Source of the DNA: Natranaerovirga hydrolytica
GTDB taxonomy: Bacteria > Bacillota > Clostridia > Lachnospirales > DSM-24629
Assembly: GCF_004339095.1 (NCBI RefSeq)
Contig: NZ_SMGQ01000011.1
Location: 481,575 to 545,574, forward strand
DNA: 64,000 nucleotides
Reading direction: 5' to 3'
Below, piece after piece: positions 51,676-61,170 of the stretch. How positions within the stretch are numbered: the first letter of the stretch is position 1; every line of letters begins with the position of its first letter. Made by a program: the position numbers and the translations under genes. The notes below the pieces were generated by a model. It was not told where the DNA came from. It saw only the letters and a list, made by a program, of their open reading frames with translations, and made no database searches.

Positions 51676-53089
51676 GGTCATCAACCTCCTTTATTAAAAT
51701 TTTTGCAAGGGCTTTGGCTTTATGCCCACATTCTTCGTATTCCGTATCAGGTACAGAATCTGCTACAATACCTGCCCCTGCCTGTAAATAAACGTGATCT
51801 TCTTTCTTTATCATGGTTCGAATGGTAATACACATATCCATATTGCCGTTAAATCCAAAGTAACCAATTGCCCCACCGTATAAACCACGTTGTACGGACT
51901 CTAATTCATCTATGATTTCCATTGCTCTAATCTTAGGTGCACCACTTAATGTACCTGCTGGCAAAAAAGAACCTAAGATATCCAGTGGGTGAGCATCTTT
52001 ACTAATGCCTTCTACTAAAGAAACAATATGCATAACGTGGGAATAGTTATGAACTTCCATAAATTGAATCACGTTGACTGAATTAAATTCAGCTATTTTA
52101 CCCATATCATTTCTAGCCAAGTCTACTAGCATCACATGCTCTGCTCTTTCTTTTTCATCTGCTAGCAATTCTTTTTTTAAGGCTTCATCTTCTTCTTTTG
52201 TTTGACCTCTTTTTCTTGTGCCAGCTATGGGACAAGTGAAGATTTTGTTGCCTGTTTTTTTAACCAACATCTCAGGTGAACTGCCAATAATCTCATAATC
52301 TAAGAAATTAAAATAATACAAGTAAGGAGAGGGATTTAATTCTTTTAATTCTTTGAACAAAGTAAAGCCTTCCTTTTCGCTTTTAATGGTCCATCTTTGA
52401 GACAGAACCACTTGAAAAATATCACCTTCTATAATATAATCTTTTGCTTTTTTCACTTTTTCACAAAAAGTCTCTCTTGTATCCGAATGATTAATAATTT
52501 CACCATCCGATTGAATATAGCCTTTAAAATGAATAGGGTTTTTATTATCCAAGTAGCTTTTGATTTCTAATGCCATTGTTTCTAATTGATTCATGGCTTT
52601 TGTTCTTCCTATATCTGTCTGTTCTTCTAATACAACAAGGGTCAGTTCTTTTGTCATATGGTCTATGGCTATAAATTGACGTACGACTAATAATTGTATA
52701 GGATCAATACCAATTTCATCTGTGTTGTGATTAGGTAAGTCTTCAATGTATCTAATAAAGTCATACCCTAAAGCCCCAACCAAGCCACCTTCAAATGGTA
52801 ATCCTATGGTATTTTTAAGGGTATACTTTGACATATAGTTTTTTAATTGTTCTAAAGGATTGCCTTTCAGTTCTTTTGTATGACCTTTTAAGTCATCTAT
52901 GATTAAAGCATTGTCTGTCGCTGTGATTTTTTCTTCTGGATTCTTGCCGATAAAAGAATATCGTCCTTCTCCATTGTTGTAACTTTCTAGTAAAAATCCT
53001 AAATCTTTTTGAACGTATTCTTCGTATAGCAAAGTTGGATTGACCATTACATTGTCTATTGTCTTAGAATAAATTTTTAATTCTACCAT
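51656..53089 (-). CDS. trpE: Anthranilate synthase component I
   Basis: 477 residues. It converts chorismate plus ammonia to anthranilate. The tryptophan feedback site is present (FLLESYNNGEGRYSFIGKNP). The catalytic C-terminal domain has IIEGDIFQVVLSQRW, IAGTRKRGQTKEEDEAL, LLADEKERAEHVMLVDLARN and LPAGTLSGAPKIRAMEII. First gene of the operon, 110-400 bases downstream of a T-box leader. AGAAGGTGTAAAA precedes ATG 53089. Confidence 0.97.
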   Translation of the reverse strand: MVELKIYSKTIDNVMVNPTLLYEEYVQKDLGFLLESYNNGEGRYSFIGKNPEEKITATDNALIIDDLKGHTKELKGNPLEQLKNYMSKYTLKNTIGLPFEGGLVGALGYDFIRYIEDLPNHNTDEIGIDPIQLLVVRQFIAIDHMTKELTLVVLEEQTDIGRTKAMNQLETMALEIKSYLDNKNPIHFKGYIQSDGEIINHSDTRETFCEKVKKAKDYIIEGDIFQVVLSQRWTIKSEKEGFTLFKELKELNPSPYLYYFNFLDYEIIGSSPEMLVKKTGNKIFTCPIAGTRKRGQTKEEDEALKKELLADEKERAEHVMLVDLARNDMGKIAEFNSVNVIQFMEVHNYSHVMHIVSLVEGISKDAHPLDILGSFLPAGTLSGAPKIRAMEIIDELESVQRGLYGGAIGYFGFNGNMDMCITIRTMIKKEDHVYLQAGAGIVADSVPDTEYEECGHKAKALAKILIKEVDDLDTTHR

Positions 53090-53131
53090 TTTTACACCTT
53101 CTTTTCTTTATTATTGTTAATTTTGTGCATT

Positions 53132-53165
53132 AAAAAACGCACCTTCCCAAAAAATGGGACGATGC
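53132..53165 (-). terminator. Leader terminator of the trp T-box
   Basis: On the minus strand GCATCGTCCCA (53155-53165) can pair with TGGGAAGGTGC (53139-53149), then TTTTTT (53132-53137). It directly follows the T-box sequence and is the element that uncharged tRNA-Trp would prevent from forming. Confidence 0.85.
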
Positions 53166-53497
53166 GAACCGCGGTGCCACCCAAGTTAAAATGTTATAGA
53201 CCATTGGTGTCATAAAGTTTTTTAAAAACAAAAAAAGATATCCTCCACTTTGGAAAATACCTACCACCAAATGTTATTTAACATTTTCTCTCATTGTTCA
53301 GATACGGAAAAATCACTTTCGATATCCTACCCCTATAACGTGAGGAACACGGCATCCGTTACTTTAATAAATTTCACTTTGCATCTCACAAACCCATTCC
53401 TTAATAGATACCTGTACCGATCTCACACCAACCATCGGCTCGCTGAACATTTTCTAATAAGTACTCTTTTTGATCAAAGACTTTTAATGATTAAGTT
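53132..53497 (-). promoter_or_regulatory. T-box riboswitch, tryptophan-specific (trp operon leader)
   Basis: The conserved T-box GGGTGGCACCGCGG lies at 53169-53182 on the minus strand. The upstream Stem I has the apical segment AGCGAGCCGATGGTTGGTG (53427-53445) and a specifier loop GGAATGGGTTTGTGAG in which TGG, the tryptophan codon, lies at 53394-53396. A terminator follows the T-box. In the known mechanism uncharged tRNA-Trp pairs with the specifier and the T-box bulge, forming an antiterminator so trpEGDCFBA is read only when tryptophan is short. Confidence 0.92.
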
Positions 53498-53503
53498 AAG
53501 ATA

Positions 53504-53532
53504 ATCCTATCAGAGAATTTTTTCTTTGTCAA
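53504..53532 (-). promoter_or_regulatory. Sigma-A promoter of the trp operon
   Basis: A perfect TTGACA (53527-53532) and TAGGAT (53504-53509) separated by 17 bases. The expected start site is about 53497, just before Stem I of the T-box. Between this promoter and the riboswitch promoter region (53533-53790) I see no gene. Confidence 0.8.
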
Positions 53533-53811
53533 GGTTTTTTTAAATTCCTTTTCATATGTTTTTATGGTTTTTTCTTTTCTTCTTAATCATTTTATTGCTC
53601 TAAATTTGGCTTACAAAATATATCAAATCAAAATAACCTTAACTACGTTAAGTTAATTTTAGTAACGATTATTTCATCGTTTACTAAAATTCATTTCTTT
53701 TGATAGCAAACTTTGTTACATTTTACAACAAAAAACTATTGATTTTTCTTGGTAGATAAGGTAAAATTATCGACATATTTGCAGAAGTATTAATAAAAAT
53801 ACTTTTATATG

Positions 53812-53882
53812 TACTCGTATACTTTTAGAGATAAGGTCTAAATGTTTCTACCGAATCGCCGTAAATGATTCGACTACGGGTG
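53812..53882 (+). promoter_or_regulatory. Guanine riboswitch (purine family)
   Basis: P1 pairs ACTCGTA with TACGGGT (53813-53819 with 53875-53881). The junction strand GTTTCTACCGAATCGCCGTA and P3 stem CGAATC/GATTCG match the purine aptamer. The ligand-pairing base in GACTAC (53874) is C, which specifies guanine or hypoxanthine; adenine aptamers have T there. The 3' side of P1 (CGGGTGTTAA, 53877-53886) can instead pair with TTAACTCCCG (53957-53966) to break the terminator. Confidence 0.92.
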
Positions 53883-53956
53883 TTAATATGCTTATACTTT
53901 AATTGTATGCCTCTAACTCGTGTCAGAGCTATATGATTCATTGAAGTATGGCTTCG

Positions 53957-53982
53957 TTAACTCCCGATTTGGGAGTTTTTTT
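53957..53982 (+). terminator. Riboswitch-controlled terminator
   Basis: AACTCCC (53959-53965), loop GATTT, GGGAGTT (53971-53977) followed by a T-run to 53982. The left arm is shared with the antiterminator. Confidence 0.88.
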
Positions 53983-54023
53983 AATACCATAAATCAATTA
54001 GAAAGAAAGAGGTTTGTTTTATT

Positions 54024-54593
54024 ATGGATTTATTAAAAGAACGTATTGTTAAAGATGGACAAGTAGAAGGTAGCGAAATATTAAAGGTGGACAGCTTTTT
54101 AAACCATCAAATTGATGTTGAGTTATTTAATGAAATTGGAAAAGAATTTAAAAGATTATATGATCAAGAAGAAATTACTAAGATTCTCACCATTGAAGCT
54201 TCAGGTATCGGTATTGCTTGTATCGTGGCTCAATATTTTAATGTGCCTGTTGTTTTTGCTAAAAAAACAGAATCTAGGAATTTAGATAAAGAAACTTATG
54301 AAAGTGAAGTTTATTCTTTTACGAAACAAAAAAGTTATAGAATCAGAGTCTCTAAAAAGTATCTCAATGAAAAGGATAAGATATTGGTTATTGATGATTT
54401 TCTAGCTAATGGTAAAGCGGCCTTTGGTTTAAAGGATATTATTGACCAATCAGGCGCTACTCTAAAAGGTATTGGTATCATTATTGAAAAAACGTTTCAA
54501 CCGGGTGGTAAGGTTCTAAGAGAACAAGGTATTCGTTTAGATTCTTTGGCTCGTGTCAAAGAAATGAAAGATGGACAAGTCATATTTGAATAA
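54024..54593 (+). CDS. xpt: Xanthine phosphoribosyltransferase
   Basis: 189 residues, family length. It salvages xanthine (and some guanine) with PRPP to XMP. The type I PRTase motif is ILVIDDFLANGKAAFGLKDI; ILTIEASGIGIACIVAQYF and VFAKKTESRNLDKE are typical of Xpt. It is preceded by a guanine riboswitch that would shut it off when purines are plentiful, and followed by a purine permease in the same transcript. AGAAAGAGGTTTG lies upstream of ATG 54024. Confidence 0.95.
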   Translation: MDLLKERIVKDGQVEGSEILKVDSFLNHQIDVELFNEIGKEFKRLYDQEEITKILTIEASGIGIACIVAQYFNVPVVFAKKTESRNLDKETYESEVYSFTKQKSYRIRVSKKYLNEKDKILVIDDFLANGKAAFGLKDIIDQSGATLKGIGIIIEKTFQPGGKVLREQGIRLDSLARVKEMKDGQVIFE

Positions 54594-54622
54594 AATTTTA
54601 TAATATAAAAGGAGAGAAAATA

Positions 54623-56131
54623 ATGGAAAAAGTAAAGTACCCTTTATTTAAGAAGGAAGATTTGGATGGCTTTTTTGCACTGTTTCAAAACAACTTAGCA
54701 AACTTTGTGCTTATTGCTGTCACAATGATTGGTATGGGATTCCCTTCTAGCATTGTATATGGCAGAGTGATTCCTGGTGCAGCCATTGCTGTATTTTTTG
54801 GTAATATGTATTATGCCCATATGGCTAAGAAATTAGCTGAAAAAGAAAACCGTAACGATGTAACGGCTTTGTCTTATGGTATCAGTACACCGATTATGTT
54901 TATTTATTTATTCGGTGTATTAGGTCCTGCATTGGCTTTAACAGAAGATCCAGAATTGGCTTGGAAAATTGGTATGGCAGCCTGTTTCTTAGGTGGTTTA
55001 GTTGAAGCATTTGGTAGTGTTATTGGTAATTGGTTACATAGAATTTTACCAAGAGCTGCTATGCTAGGTGCTTTAGCTGGAGTTGCGTTTACTTTTATTG
55101 GTGGCGAATTATTTTTCCAAACCTATGAAATGCCTATGGTTGGATTATTCGTTCTTGGTATTATACTCATTGGATTAATTGGCAAGAAAAAAATGCCATT
55201 TAAAATTCCAGCTTCACTTTTTGCAATTGTCATTGGTACTGTAATGGCCTATATCTTAGGTGATGCTCAAGTAAGTGATATTACCACTGGATTATCTAAT
55301 TTAGGGTTTTATGGTTTCTTACCAACTCTTGGTGCCCTTGAAGGTATGTCCTTACTATTTACTTCTATGATTGGCTTATTAGCCGTTTTATTACCAATAT
55401 CTATTTATAACTTCATTGAAACAATGAATAATGTTGAAGCAATGGCTGCAGCAGGAGACAAATACTCTGTTGGCGAAGCACAGTTAGCTGACGGTGTTGG
55501 TACTATGGTTGGTACTTTATTTGGTGGTGTCTTCCCGACTACTGTTTATATTGCTTCTGTAGGTGCAAAATGGATGAATGCTGGTAGAGGATACACCATT
55601 CTTAATGGTTTTGTTTTCTTATTAACTTCTGCATTTGGAGTTATAGCATCAATGTCCGAGATTATTCCTGTACCTGTTATTGCACCAATTTTAGTATTTG
55701 TTGGTATTTCTATGGTATCTCAAACTTTTTCTTCTGTAAAACAAAGTCATTATCCAGCAGTTGTTATTGCAATGTTTCCTTATTTTGCAAATTACGTTAT
55801 GACCCGTTTTAACAATGCAGCTGCCGAAGTTGTTGAAGGGATTTCTCCAGGTATTGTTCCATTAGGTAATGGTGCTATGTTTACAGGACTTATATGGGGT
55901 GCTATATTGGTATTTATAATTGATAATCAATATATAAAAGCAACGCTTGCGGCATTAGTTGGTGCTTTATTATCCGCTATTGGACTGATGCACTCATCTG
56001 AGTTGGTTTTCCTACTAGATTATAGATATACCGTTGGATATGTTATTTTAGCATTATTATTTGTTTATTTTGGTACAGTAGGCAAAGAAAATGCTTTAGA
56101 ACAACCCAATAAAATGAAACAATCTGCTTAA
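54623..56131 (+). CDS. NCS2-family nucleobase permease
   Basis: 502 residues with about 13 hydrophobic segments. Conserved parts are ANFVLIAVTMIGMGFPSSIV, NDVTALSYGISTPIMFIYLF, and the permease signature around GVGTMVGTLFGGVFPTTVYI. It sits 30 bases after xpt under the guanine riboswitch, so xanthine, hypoxanthine or guanine is the likely substrate. It belongs to the AzgA-like or YbbY/xanthine branch of NCS2; the exact purine cannot be fixed. AAGGAGAGAAAATA precedes the start. Confidence 0.9.
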   Translation: MEKVKYPLFKKEDLDGFFALFQNNLANFVLIAVTMIGMGFPSSIVYGRVIPGAAIAVFFGNMYYAHMAKKLAEKENRNDVTALSYGISTPIMFIYLFGVLGPALALTEDPELAWKIGMAACFLGGLVEAFGSVIGNWLHRILPRAAMLGALAGVAFTFIGGELFFQTYEMPMVGLFVLGIILIGLIGKKKMPFKIPASLFAIVIGTVMAYILGDAQVSDITTGLSNLGFYGFLPTLGALEGMSLLFTSMIGLLAVLLPISIYNFIETMNNVEAMAAAGDKYSVGEAQLADGVGTMVGTLFGGVFPTTVYIASVGAKWMNAGRGYTILNGFVFLLTSAFGVIASMSEIIPVPVIAPILVFVGISMVSQTFSSVKQSHYPAVVIAMFPYFANYVMTRFNNAAAEVVEGISPGIVPLGNGAMFTGLIWGAILVFIIDNQYIKATLAALVGALLSAIGLMHSSELVFLLDYRYTVGYVILALLFVYFGTVGKENALEQPNKMKQSA

Positions 56132-56146
56132 AAATCAGTAATTTAA

Positions 56147-56187
56147 AAGCTATACTTACACAGTTATGTAAGTATAGCTTTTTTTAT
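56147..56187 (+). terminator. Terminator of the xpt-permease operon
   Basis: AAGCTATACTTACA (56147-56160) pairs perfectly with TGTAAGTATAGCTT (56167-56180), then a T-run. Confidence 0.9.
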
Positions 56188-56289
56188 ATGAACCGTTTTG
56201 TTATGCAATAACCAGTCGGGCTATTTCCACACTTAAACCCTCTCAATCTTTAAAGTAAAACACGGATTTAAAAAACTGCCCTTTTGCTA

Positions 56290-57591
56290 TCAAGTTAAGT
56301 CATTTATTTTACCCATAAATAAAATGGCACCTGTTTCATTATCCCTTATAACAAATAAGAAAGGTTGGTCGGCTATAAAAACTGGATCAATAGTAGTATC
56401 TGGCTCAATATAAGATTCTAATCGTATATCAATGATTGTTGCACCAGCTGCTTCACTCCCCTCCTCATTCACTTCAATAATGGCTTTGTGAGCCACAGAT
56501 CCAACATATAAGTTTTCTTCAATTTTAGTAAGATCAGCACCATCAACAAATGCAGAGCCCATACCTAAGTTGGTCAATGCGTCTTTTAATTCTTTTACAC
56601 CATATTCTACTTTGAATTTTGGCAATTTGACTTCTACATTATCCACTTCTTTAAATTCATCAAACAGTGTATTAAAATCATTAAAGTCCATCTTTTCTAT
56701 TATCCCATCAATGTTGTTGGTTTGATCTCTTGGAACAAAGCCATACATTGACATTCTTTGTCTACCATAAGGTAACTCTACCCCAATCAAATCCTCATTA
56801 TAAAAGAAATCCAAAGTTTCTACTTGATTCATCATCGGAACATCAATGATTTCATCTGTCATATGAAAACTCTCGTCTTTTGTGTCTGCTTCTTCAAAAG
56901 GATGTGTCCAATCCCCTTTAAAATAGATTGCATTAATTAAGTACATTACTGTGAATGGATTGATGTCATCAAGCATATGTGGAATCATTTCATTGGTTGC
57001 ATCATTGATCCAATTGTTGATTTCATCTACTGTATTAGAATCTGAAAAATCCCTATTGAATACTTCGCTAAAATAATATTGTCTTAATTGTTCTACAAAC
57101 ATTTCTCTTGGTTTAAAATCATCTTTTATCCATACAGAGTTGGCAATATCTAATTCTACATCCGCATCTGCTCGCAACAAACTAATAATAAGTTTTTGAT
57201 AGGCTTCGTTAATTTCACTTAACTCATAACTGTCATAATGTAAAACTTCTTTCATTTCCTCTTTTGTAAACGTATCTGTTCCATTATACAACATTGTTAA
57301 TGCCGTGGTTATACTAAACGGCGATATAAATATATTGCTGTCTTCTTCTTTTTCAAGTTCCTGAAACAAGTCAAAAGCAAATGCATTCATACTGTCTATT
57401 AACTCAGAAGGAAGCGTTTGAGCAATGTCATCAGCTTCTGCATAGACTTTTGAAACATCTTCTTTAGATAAACGTTCAAAATCTGGTTTAACCGTATTCA
57501 TTAAACCACTGGTTTCAGGATTGAATTCGTCACATCCAACTATGCCAAAAGTTAATAATACAATGATTAAACTGCTTAATATTTTTTTCAT
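56290..57591 (-). CDS. Serpin (serine protease inhibitor), lipoprotein-type
   Basis: 433 residues. A signal peptide ends in a lipobox-like cysteine (LLTFGIVGCDEFN). The serpin fold is complete: NSVWIKDDFKPREMF, NAIYFKGDWTHPFEEADTKD, LPKFKVEYGVKELKDAL, and the C-terminal FLFVIRDNETGAILFMGKI. The hinge of the reactive loop is inhibitory-type (EVNEEGSEAAGATIID: small residues after the glutamates). Counting 17 residues from the hinge puts P1-P1' at Glu-Ser (RLES), suggesting a glutamate-specific or broadly acting target protease; this is inference. Extracellular, membrane-anchored; likely protects the cell from a protease. Confidence 0.93.
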   Translation of the reverse strand: MKKILSSLIIVLLTFGIVGCDEFNPETSGLMNTVKPDFERLSKEDVSKVYAEADDIAQTLPSELIDSMNAFAFDLFQELEKEEDSNIFISPFSITTALTMLYNGTDTFTKEEMKEVLHYDSYELSEINEAYQKLIISLLRADADVELDIANSVWIKDDFKPREMFVEQLRQYYFSEVFNRDFSDSNTVDEINNWINDATNEMIPHMLDDINPFTVMYLINAIYFKGDWTHPFEEADTKDESFHMTDEIIDVPMMNQVETLDFFYNEDLIGVELPYGRQRMSMYGFVPRDQTNNIDGIIEKMDFNDFNTLFDEFKEVDNVEVKLPKFKVEYGVKELKDALTNLGMGSAFVDGADLTKIEENLYVGSVAHKAIIEVNEEGSEAAGATIIDIRLESYIEPDTTIDPVFIADQPFLFVIRDNETGAILFMGKINDLT

Positions 57592-57829
57592 AGCATACCT
57601 CTTTCTTTTTTATAACTTATCTCCATTATACTCTTTTATCATAATAATTAAACATTACTAGATAAATTTCATTACAAGTTGCTACTTCTTTTATTATATT
57701 GACGTATGTGATAGTTTTTTCGTTCCATATAGCTTACAAGAAATATATGTCTTTTTTTCCAAAATGTATTATAATATAATAATCTATTATTAAAACTTCT
57801 TTTTTAAAGCAACCTTCACAAAAATATAA

Positions 57830-58020
57830 TACCACCTTAGAGAAAATCGGAATGCACCATTAGCTTTAACAATTGATGTTGCTACTTTCCCAGATTACCC
57901 TTTTATTCCTTTAGTTTTAGCTGTTTAATCTTTAATTGAATTACCATTGTTTTTTTTATTTTCACAACTGATGATTGTTTTTTATTCTAAAAATGGTGGC
58001 CAGATCTTAAATAGTTTTTT
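57830..58020 (+). pseudogene. Remnant of an arsenic-resistance/SBF-type permease gene (C-terminal end)
   Basis: The plus strand reads RENRNAPLALTIDVATFPDY then PFIPLVLAV, a TAA stop at 57926-57928, and in the same frame SLIELPLFFLFSQLMIVFYS. This resembles the last helices of bile-acid/arsenite permeases (EAPLALTIAVATFP then LIELP). There is no start and no upstream coding sequence, so only a tail with an internal stop remains. It is the only trace of a gene in the gap 57592-58068. Confidence 0.5.
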
Positions 58021-58026
58021 AAACAG

Positions 58027-58059
58027 CAAAAAGGAAAGATACATAACATATCTTTCCTT
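58027..58059 (-). terminator. Terminator after the 162-residue membrane protein gene
   Basis: AAGGAAAGATA (58031-58041) pairs with TATCTTTCCTT (58049-58059); on the minus strand TTTTT follows. Confidence 0.75.
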
Positions 58060-58068
58060 ACTTATCTA

Positions 58069-58557
58069 TTAAAACGGACTAATAAGTTTTTCTTTATTGG
58101 TTTCTCCAGTGATATGAGCAATAATGTTATCCATTTTTTCTTGTTCTACTGTTATTTCACCTTGTACACCTTGTATGTTTAAGTTGTATTGATCTTCTTT
58201 TATCCAGTAAGAACATCTTATTTTATTATTGTCATAATATAAATTGATTTCATATTCTGCTGGTAATCTATCAATGATAATATTGCTATTGATATCAGCG
58301 GTGTTGATTAACCTTAAAAATGTATCTATTGTTTCTTGATCTTCAACTATAATTTCGTCTTTCATTTTATATTTTTGGTTCATTGTATCACTATATACGG
58401 ATATTATACCCACTTTTTTTATGCCTGCTTCTTGGATAAAAACATCTTCATCTTTGTCACTAACAAAGAATTTCAATAGGATAATACTACTAATAATAGT
58501 CATCAAACTAAATAGTAATAATACAATAACCATCCAAGAAGTTGAAACTTTTTTCAT
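58069..58557 (-). CDS. Membrane-anchored protein of unknown function
   Basis: 162 residues with a single N-terminal span (MVIVLLLFSLMTIISSIILL) and an extracytoplasmic part of alternating strands and acidic turns (VGIISVYSDTMNQKYKMKDE, EYEINLYYDNNKIRCSYWI). No lipobox. Not recognised. AGGAG lies 7 bases before ATG 58557; the frame's earlier ATG at 58572 overlaps the ribosome site. Its transcript ends at 58027-58059. Confidence 0.65.
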   Translation of the reverse strand: MKKVSTSWMVIVLLLFSLMTIISSIILLKFFVSDKDEDVFIQEAGIKKVGIISVYSDTMNQKYKMKDEIIVEDQETIDTFLRLINTADINSNIIIDRLPAEYEINLYYDNNKIRCSYWIKEDQYNLNIQGVQGEITVEQEKMDNIIAHITGETNKEKLISPF

Positions 58558-58655
58558 TATATCTCTCCTCATACTACTTAATTTATAAATATAGACGTCT
58601 TATATATTTTTTTGTTCCATATTTTATAAATTTCTTTGGATCTTTTATCTATTTT

Positions 58656-59339
58656 TTAACTTAATATTAATTTCTCTAATTCTAAAGGCTCAATGTATTT
58701 GCCATCTTTAAAGGCTCTCATATTACCTCCTGATATTTCATCAATTAGCATAATGTGATCATCTTTTTCTGAACGACCAAATTCAAGTTTAATATCATAT
58801 AATTCTATCCCTTTACTTGCTAAATCATCCTTTATAATCCTACAAATATCTTGAGTTAATTTTTTTAAGATTTCGTATTCGTCAGCCGATAGAATGCCTA
58901 ACATATCTAAAGCATCTTTTGTAATTGGTGGGTCTTGTAATTCATCATCTTTTAAAGTGACTTCTACAAAAGCATTTAATGGTTGCCCTTCTTTTGCATA
59001 AGATTTGTATCGTCTTAAAAAACTTCCTACTGCTCTAAAGCGACAAATCACTTCTAAACCCTTACCAAAAACTTTTGCAGGCTTTACTGTCATAGTTGCT
59101 TCTTTAATATTGGCATCAACATAGTGAGTAGCAATTCCTTTTTCATTTAATTTTTCAAAAAAATACTTTGTTAAAGAAAGGCCTGCTCTTCCTGCACCTT
59201 CTATTGTCAAACCCACTTGGTTAGAACCAGGATCAAATACACCGTCTTCACCTGTTACATCGTCTTTAAACTTCAATAAATAATTACCTTCTTCTAATTG
59301 ATAAACATCTTTTGTTTTTCCAGTATAAATATGTTTCAT
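58656..59339 (-). CDS. purC: Phosphoribosylaminoimidazole-succinocarboxamide synthase
   Basis: 227 residues. It ligates aspartate to CAIR in purine synthesis using ATP. Start [19 protein letters not shown], then [14 protein letters not shown], and the C-terminal [19 protein letters not shown] with [11 protein letters not shown]. The usual signature is present, though FRAVGSF replaces the common RNxxAGS form and the order around residues 95-105 is divergent, as in the clostridial subgroup. No other pur gene is in the window; it follows proA on the same strand. AAAGGAGTTTAACC precedes ATG 59339. Confidence 0.9.
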   Translation of the reverse strand: MKHIYTGKTKDVYQLEEGNYLLKFKDDVTGEDGVFDPGSNQVGLTIEGAGRAGLSLTKYFFEKLNEKGIATHYVDANIKEATMTVKPAKVFGKGLEVICRFRAVGSFLRRYKSYAKEGQPLNAFVEVTLKDDELQDPPITKDALDMLGILSADEYEILKKLTQDICRIIKDDLASKGIELYDIKLEFGRSEKDDHIMLIDEISGGNMRAFKDGKYIEPLELEKLILS

Positions 59340-59359
59340 TGGTTAAACTCCTTTATAAG

Positions 59360-60607
59360 TTATTTAATTTGTCCATTACCATAGACGATATATTTTGTTG
59401 TTGTTAATTCTTTTAACCCCATTGGTCCTCTTGCATGAAGCTTTTGTGTGCTGATACCAATTTCTGCACCAAAACCAAATTCAAATCCATCTGTAAATCT
59501 TGTAGAGGCATTCACATATACAGCCGCAGCATCTACTTCTTCTAAAAATCGATTGGATTTTTCGTAGTTATTGGTAATAATCGCTTCTGAATGCTTTGTA
59601 CCATATTGATCAATATGATTAATGGCTTCTTCTAATGAATCTACAGATTTCATGGAAACAATATAGTCTAAATACTCTGTACCCCAGTCTTCTTCTGATG
59701 CATCAATAATTGTATCACTGTATTTTTTAATGGCTTCATCTCCACGAATTTCTACATCTTTTTCCTTTAATTTATTAATCAGAGGTGGTACTACTTGATC
59801 TAATACCTCTTTATGAATTAATATACTTTCACAAGAATTACAAACACCTGGTCTTTGAGTCTTAGCATTATAAGCTACATTTATTGCCATATTAATGTCT
59901 GCATCTGAATCAATATAGACATGACAGTTCCCTACACCTGTTTCAATAACAGGAATGGTACTATTATTAACAACTGCTTGAATCAGTCCAGCACCACCTC
60001 TCGGTATCAATACGTCTATGTATTCATTTAATTGCATCATTTTAGTTGCTGTTTCTCTACTGGTATCTTCTAATAATTGTACTGCATTTGATGGTAACTC
60101 AACACTTTCTAAAGCATGCTGAATGACTTCTACGATTTTTGTATTGGCATAAATGGCTTCGCTACCACCTCTTAATATAACAGCATTACCTGTTTTAAAA
60201 CATAGTCCAAAAGCATCTACGGTTACATTGGGTCTTGCTTCATAAATGATACCAATAACACCTAAAGGCACTCGCTTTTGTCCAAGATTTAATCCATTAG
60301 GTCTTTTTTTCATCCACAGCACTTCACCGATTGGATCTTCCAGATTGATTAAAGTTCTTAAACCTTCTGCAATGCCTACAATTCTATCATGAGTAAGGGT
60401 TAAGCGATCGTATAACGCACCTGTAATGCCTTTTTCTTTTGCATTTTTCAAGTCTTTTTTATTGGCTTCTAGGATTTCATTTTCTCTTTCAACCAAAGCC
60501 TCTGCAACGGCTGTCAATCCATCATTTTTTTGTTGTGAACTGAGCAAGCTCAATTTTCTACTAACGGATTTTGCTTGTTTTCCTTTGGTTATTAATTCAT
60601 TTGACAT
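59360..60607 (-). CDS. proA: Gamma-glutamyl phosphate reductase
   Basis: 415 residues. NADPH-dependent reduction of gamma-glutamyl phosphate to the semialdehyde in proline synthesis. Aldehyde-dehydrogenase-like: [40 protein letters not shown], the catalytic Cys in [20 protein letters not shown], and [20 protein letters not shown]. proB lies four genes upstream on the same strand, with folate genes between. AGAGGTGAGAAG precedes ATG 60607. Confidence 0.96.
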   Translation of the reverse strand: MSNELITKGKQAKSVSRKLSLLSSQQKNDGLTAVAEALVERENEILEANKKDLKNAKEKGITGALYDRLTLTHDRIVGIAEGLRTLINLEDPIGEVLWMKKRPNGLNLGQKRVPLGVIGIIYEARPNVTVDAFGLCFKTGNAVILRGGSEAIYANTKIVEVIQHALESVELPSNAVQLLEDTSRETATKMMQLNEYIDVLIPRGGAGLIQAVVNNSTIPVIETGVGNCHVYIDSDADINMAINVAYNAKTQRPGVCNSCESILIHKEVLDQVVPPLINKLKEKDVEIRGDEAIKKYSDTIIDASEEDWGTEYLDYIVSMKSVDSLEEAINHIDQYGTKHSEAIITNNYEKSNRFLEEVDAAAVYVNASTRFTDGFEFGFGAEIGISTQKLHARGPMGLKELTTTKYIVYGNGQIK

Positions 60608-60618
60608 CTTCTCACCTC

Positions 60619-61170
60619 TTAATTTATTATTCTTTTTTCAGTCATAATTTCATCTGGTTTGATATCATTGGGTTCATTTGGAATGCTTTTTAACACTTGA
60701 AAGTCAAAAGTGATGGCAATTTTATATAATGGCTTTTGATTGTCTAGATATTGATCATAATAGCCACCACCATAACCAATTCTATTTTTTTTAGTATCAA
60801 ATGCTAATCCTGGCATAATCACCAATGTCTGATGATCCATACTGGCTTTGTTATTGTTAATGGGTTCTAAAATATTATAAAAACCCTTCTTGACTTCATT
60901 AAAGTCATTAATATAATAAAATGCCATTTTTTTATTGATTATTTTAGGTATGGCTACTTTTTTATTATGTGACCATGCGGTTTCAATGATTTTTTCAGTT
61001 CTTACTTCTTCATTAAATGGCATATAAACAAACACACGCTCACACTTTTGAAACATTTTATGTTCAACTGCTTTTTGTGCAATGATCTCACTGTTTTCTT
61101 TAACCCATTCAAAAGGTAATGATTTTTTTTGATGGATTATAAGATTACGTATTTCTTTTTTTGTCATCAT
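60619..61170 (-). CDS. 5-formyltetrahydrofolate cyclo-ligase
   Basis: 183 residues. It converts 5-formyl-THF to 5,10-methenyl-THF with ATP. Typical features: the N-terminal [32 protein letters not shown], and the active-site motif [20 protein letters not shown]. It sits between proA and the DUF896 gene (4-base overlap with the latter) and near folC, so folate and proline genes share one transcript. Confidence 0.93.
   Translation of the reverse strand: MMTKKEIRNLIIHQKKSLPFEWVKENSEIIAQKAVEHKMFQKCERVFVYMPFNEEVRTEKIIETAWSHNKKVAIPKIINKKMAFYYINDFNEVKKGFYNILEPINNNKASMDHQTLVIMPGLAFDTKKNRIGYGGGYYDQYLDNQKPLYKIAITFDFQVLKSIPNEPNDIKPDEIMTEKRIIN

Noticed and set aside
53250-53504. 84-codon plus-strand frame
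   Set aside because: It overlaps the trp T-box leader on the other strand; the RNA structure explains the conservation.
53812-53882. Adenine riboswitch
   Set aside because: The specificity base is C (GACTAC), which indicates guanine/hypoxanthine, and the genes served are xpt and a purine permease.
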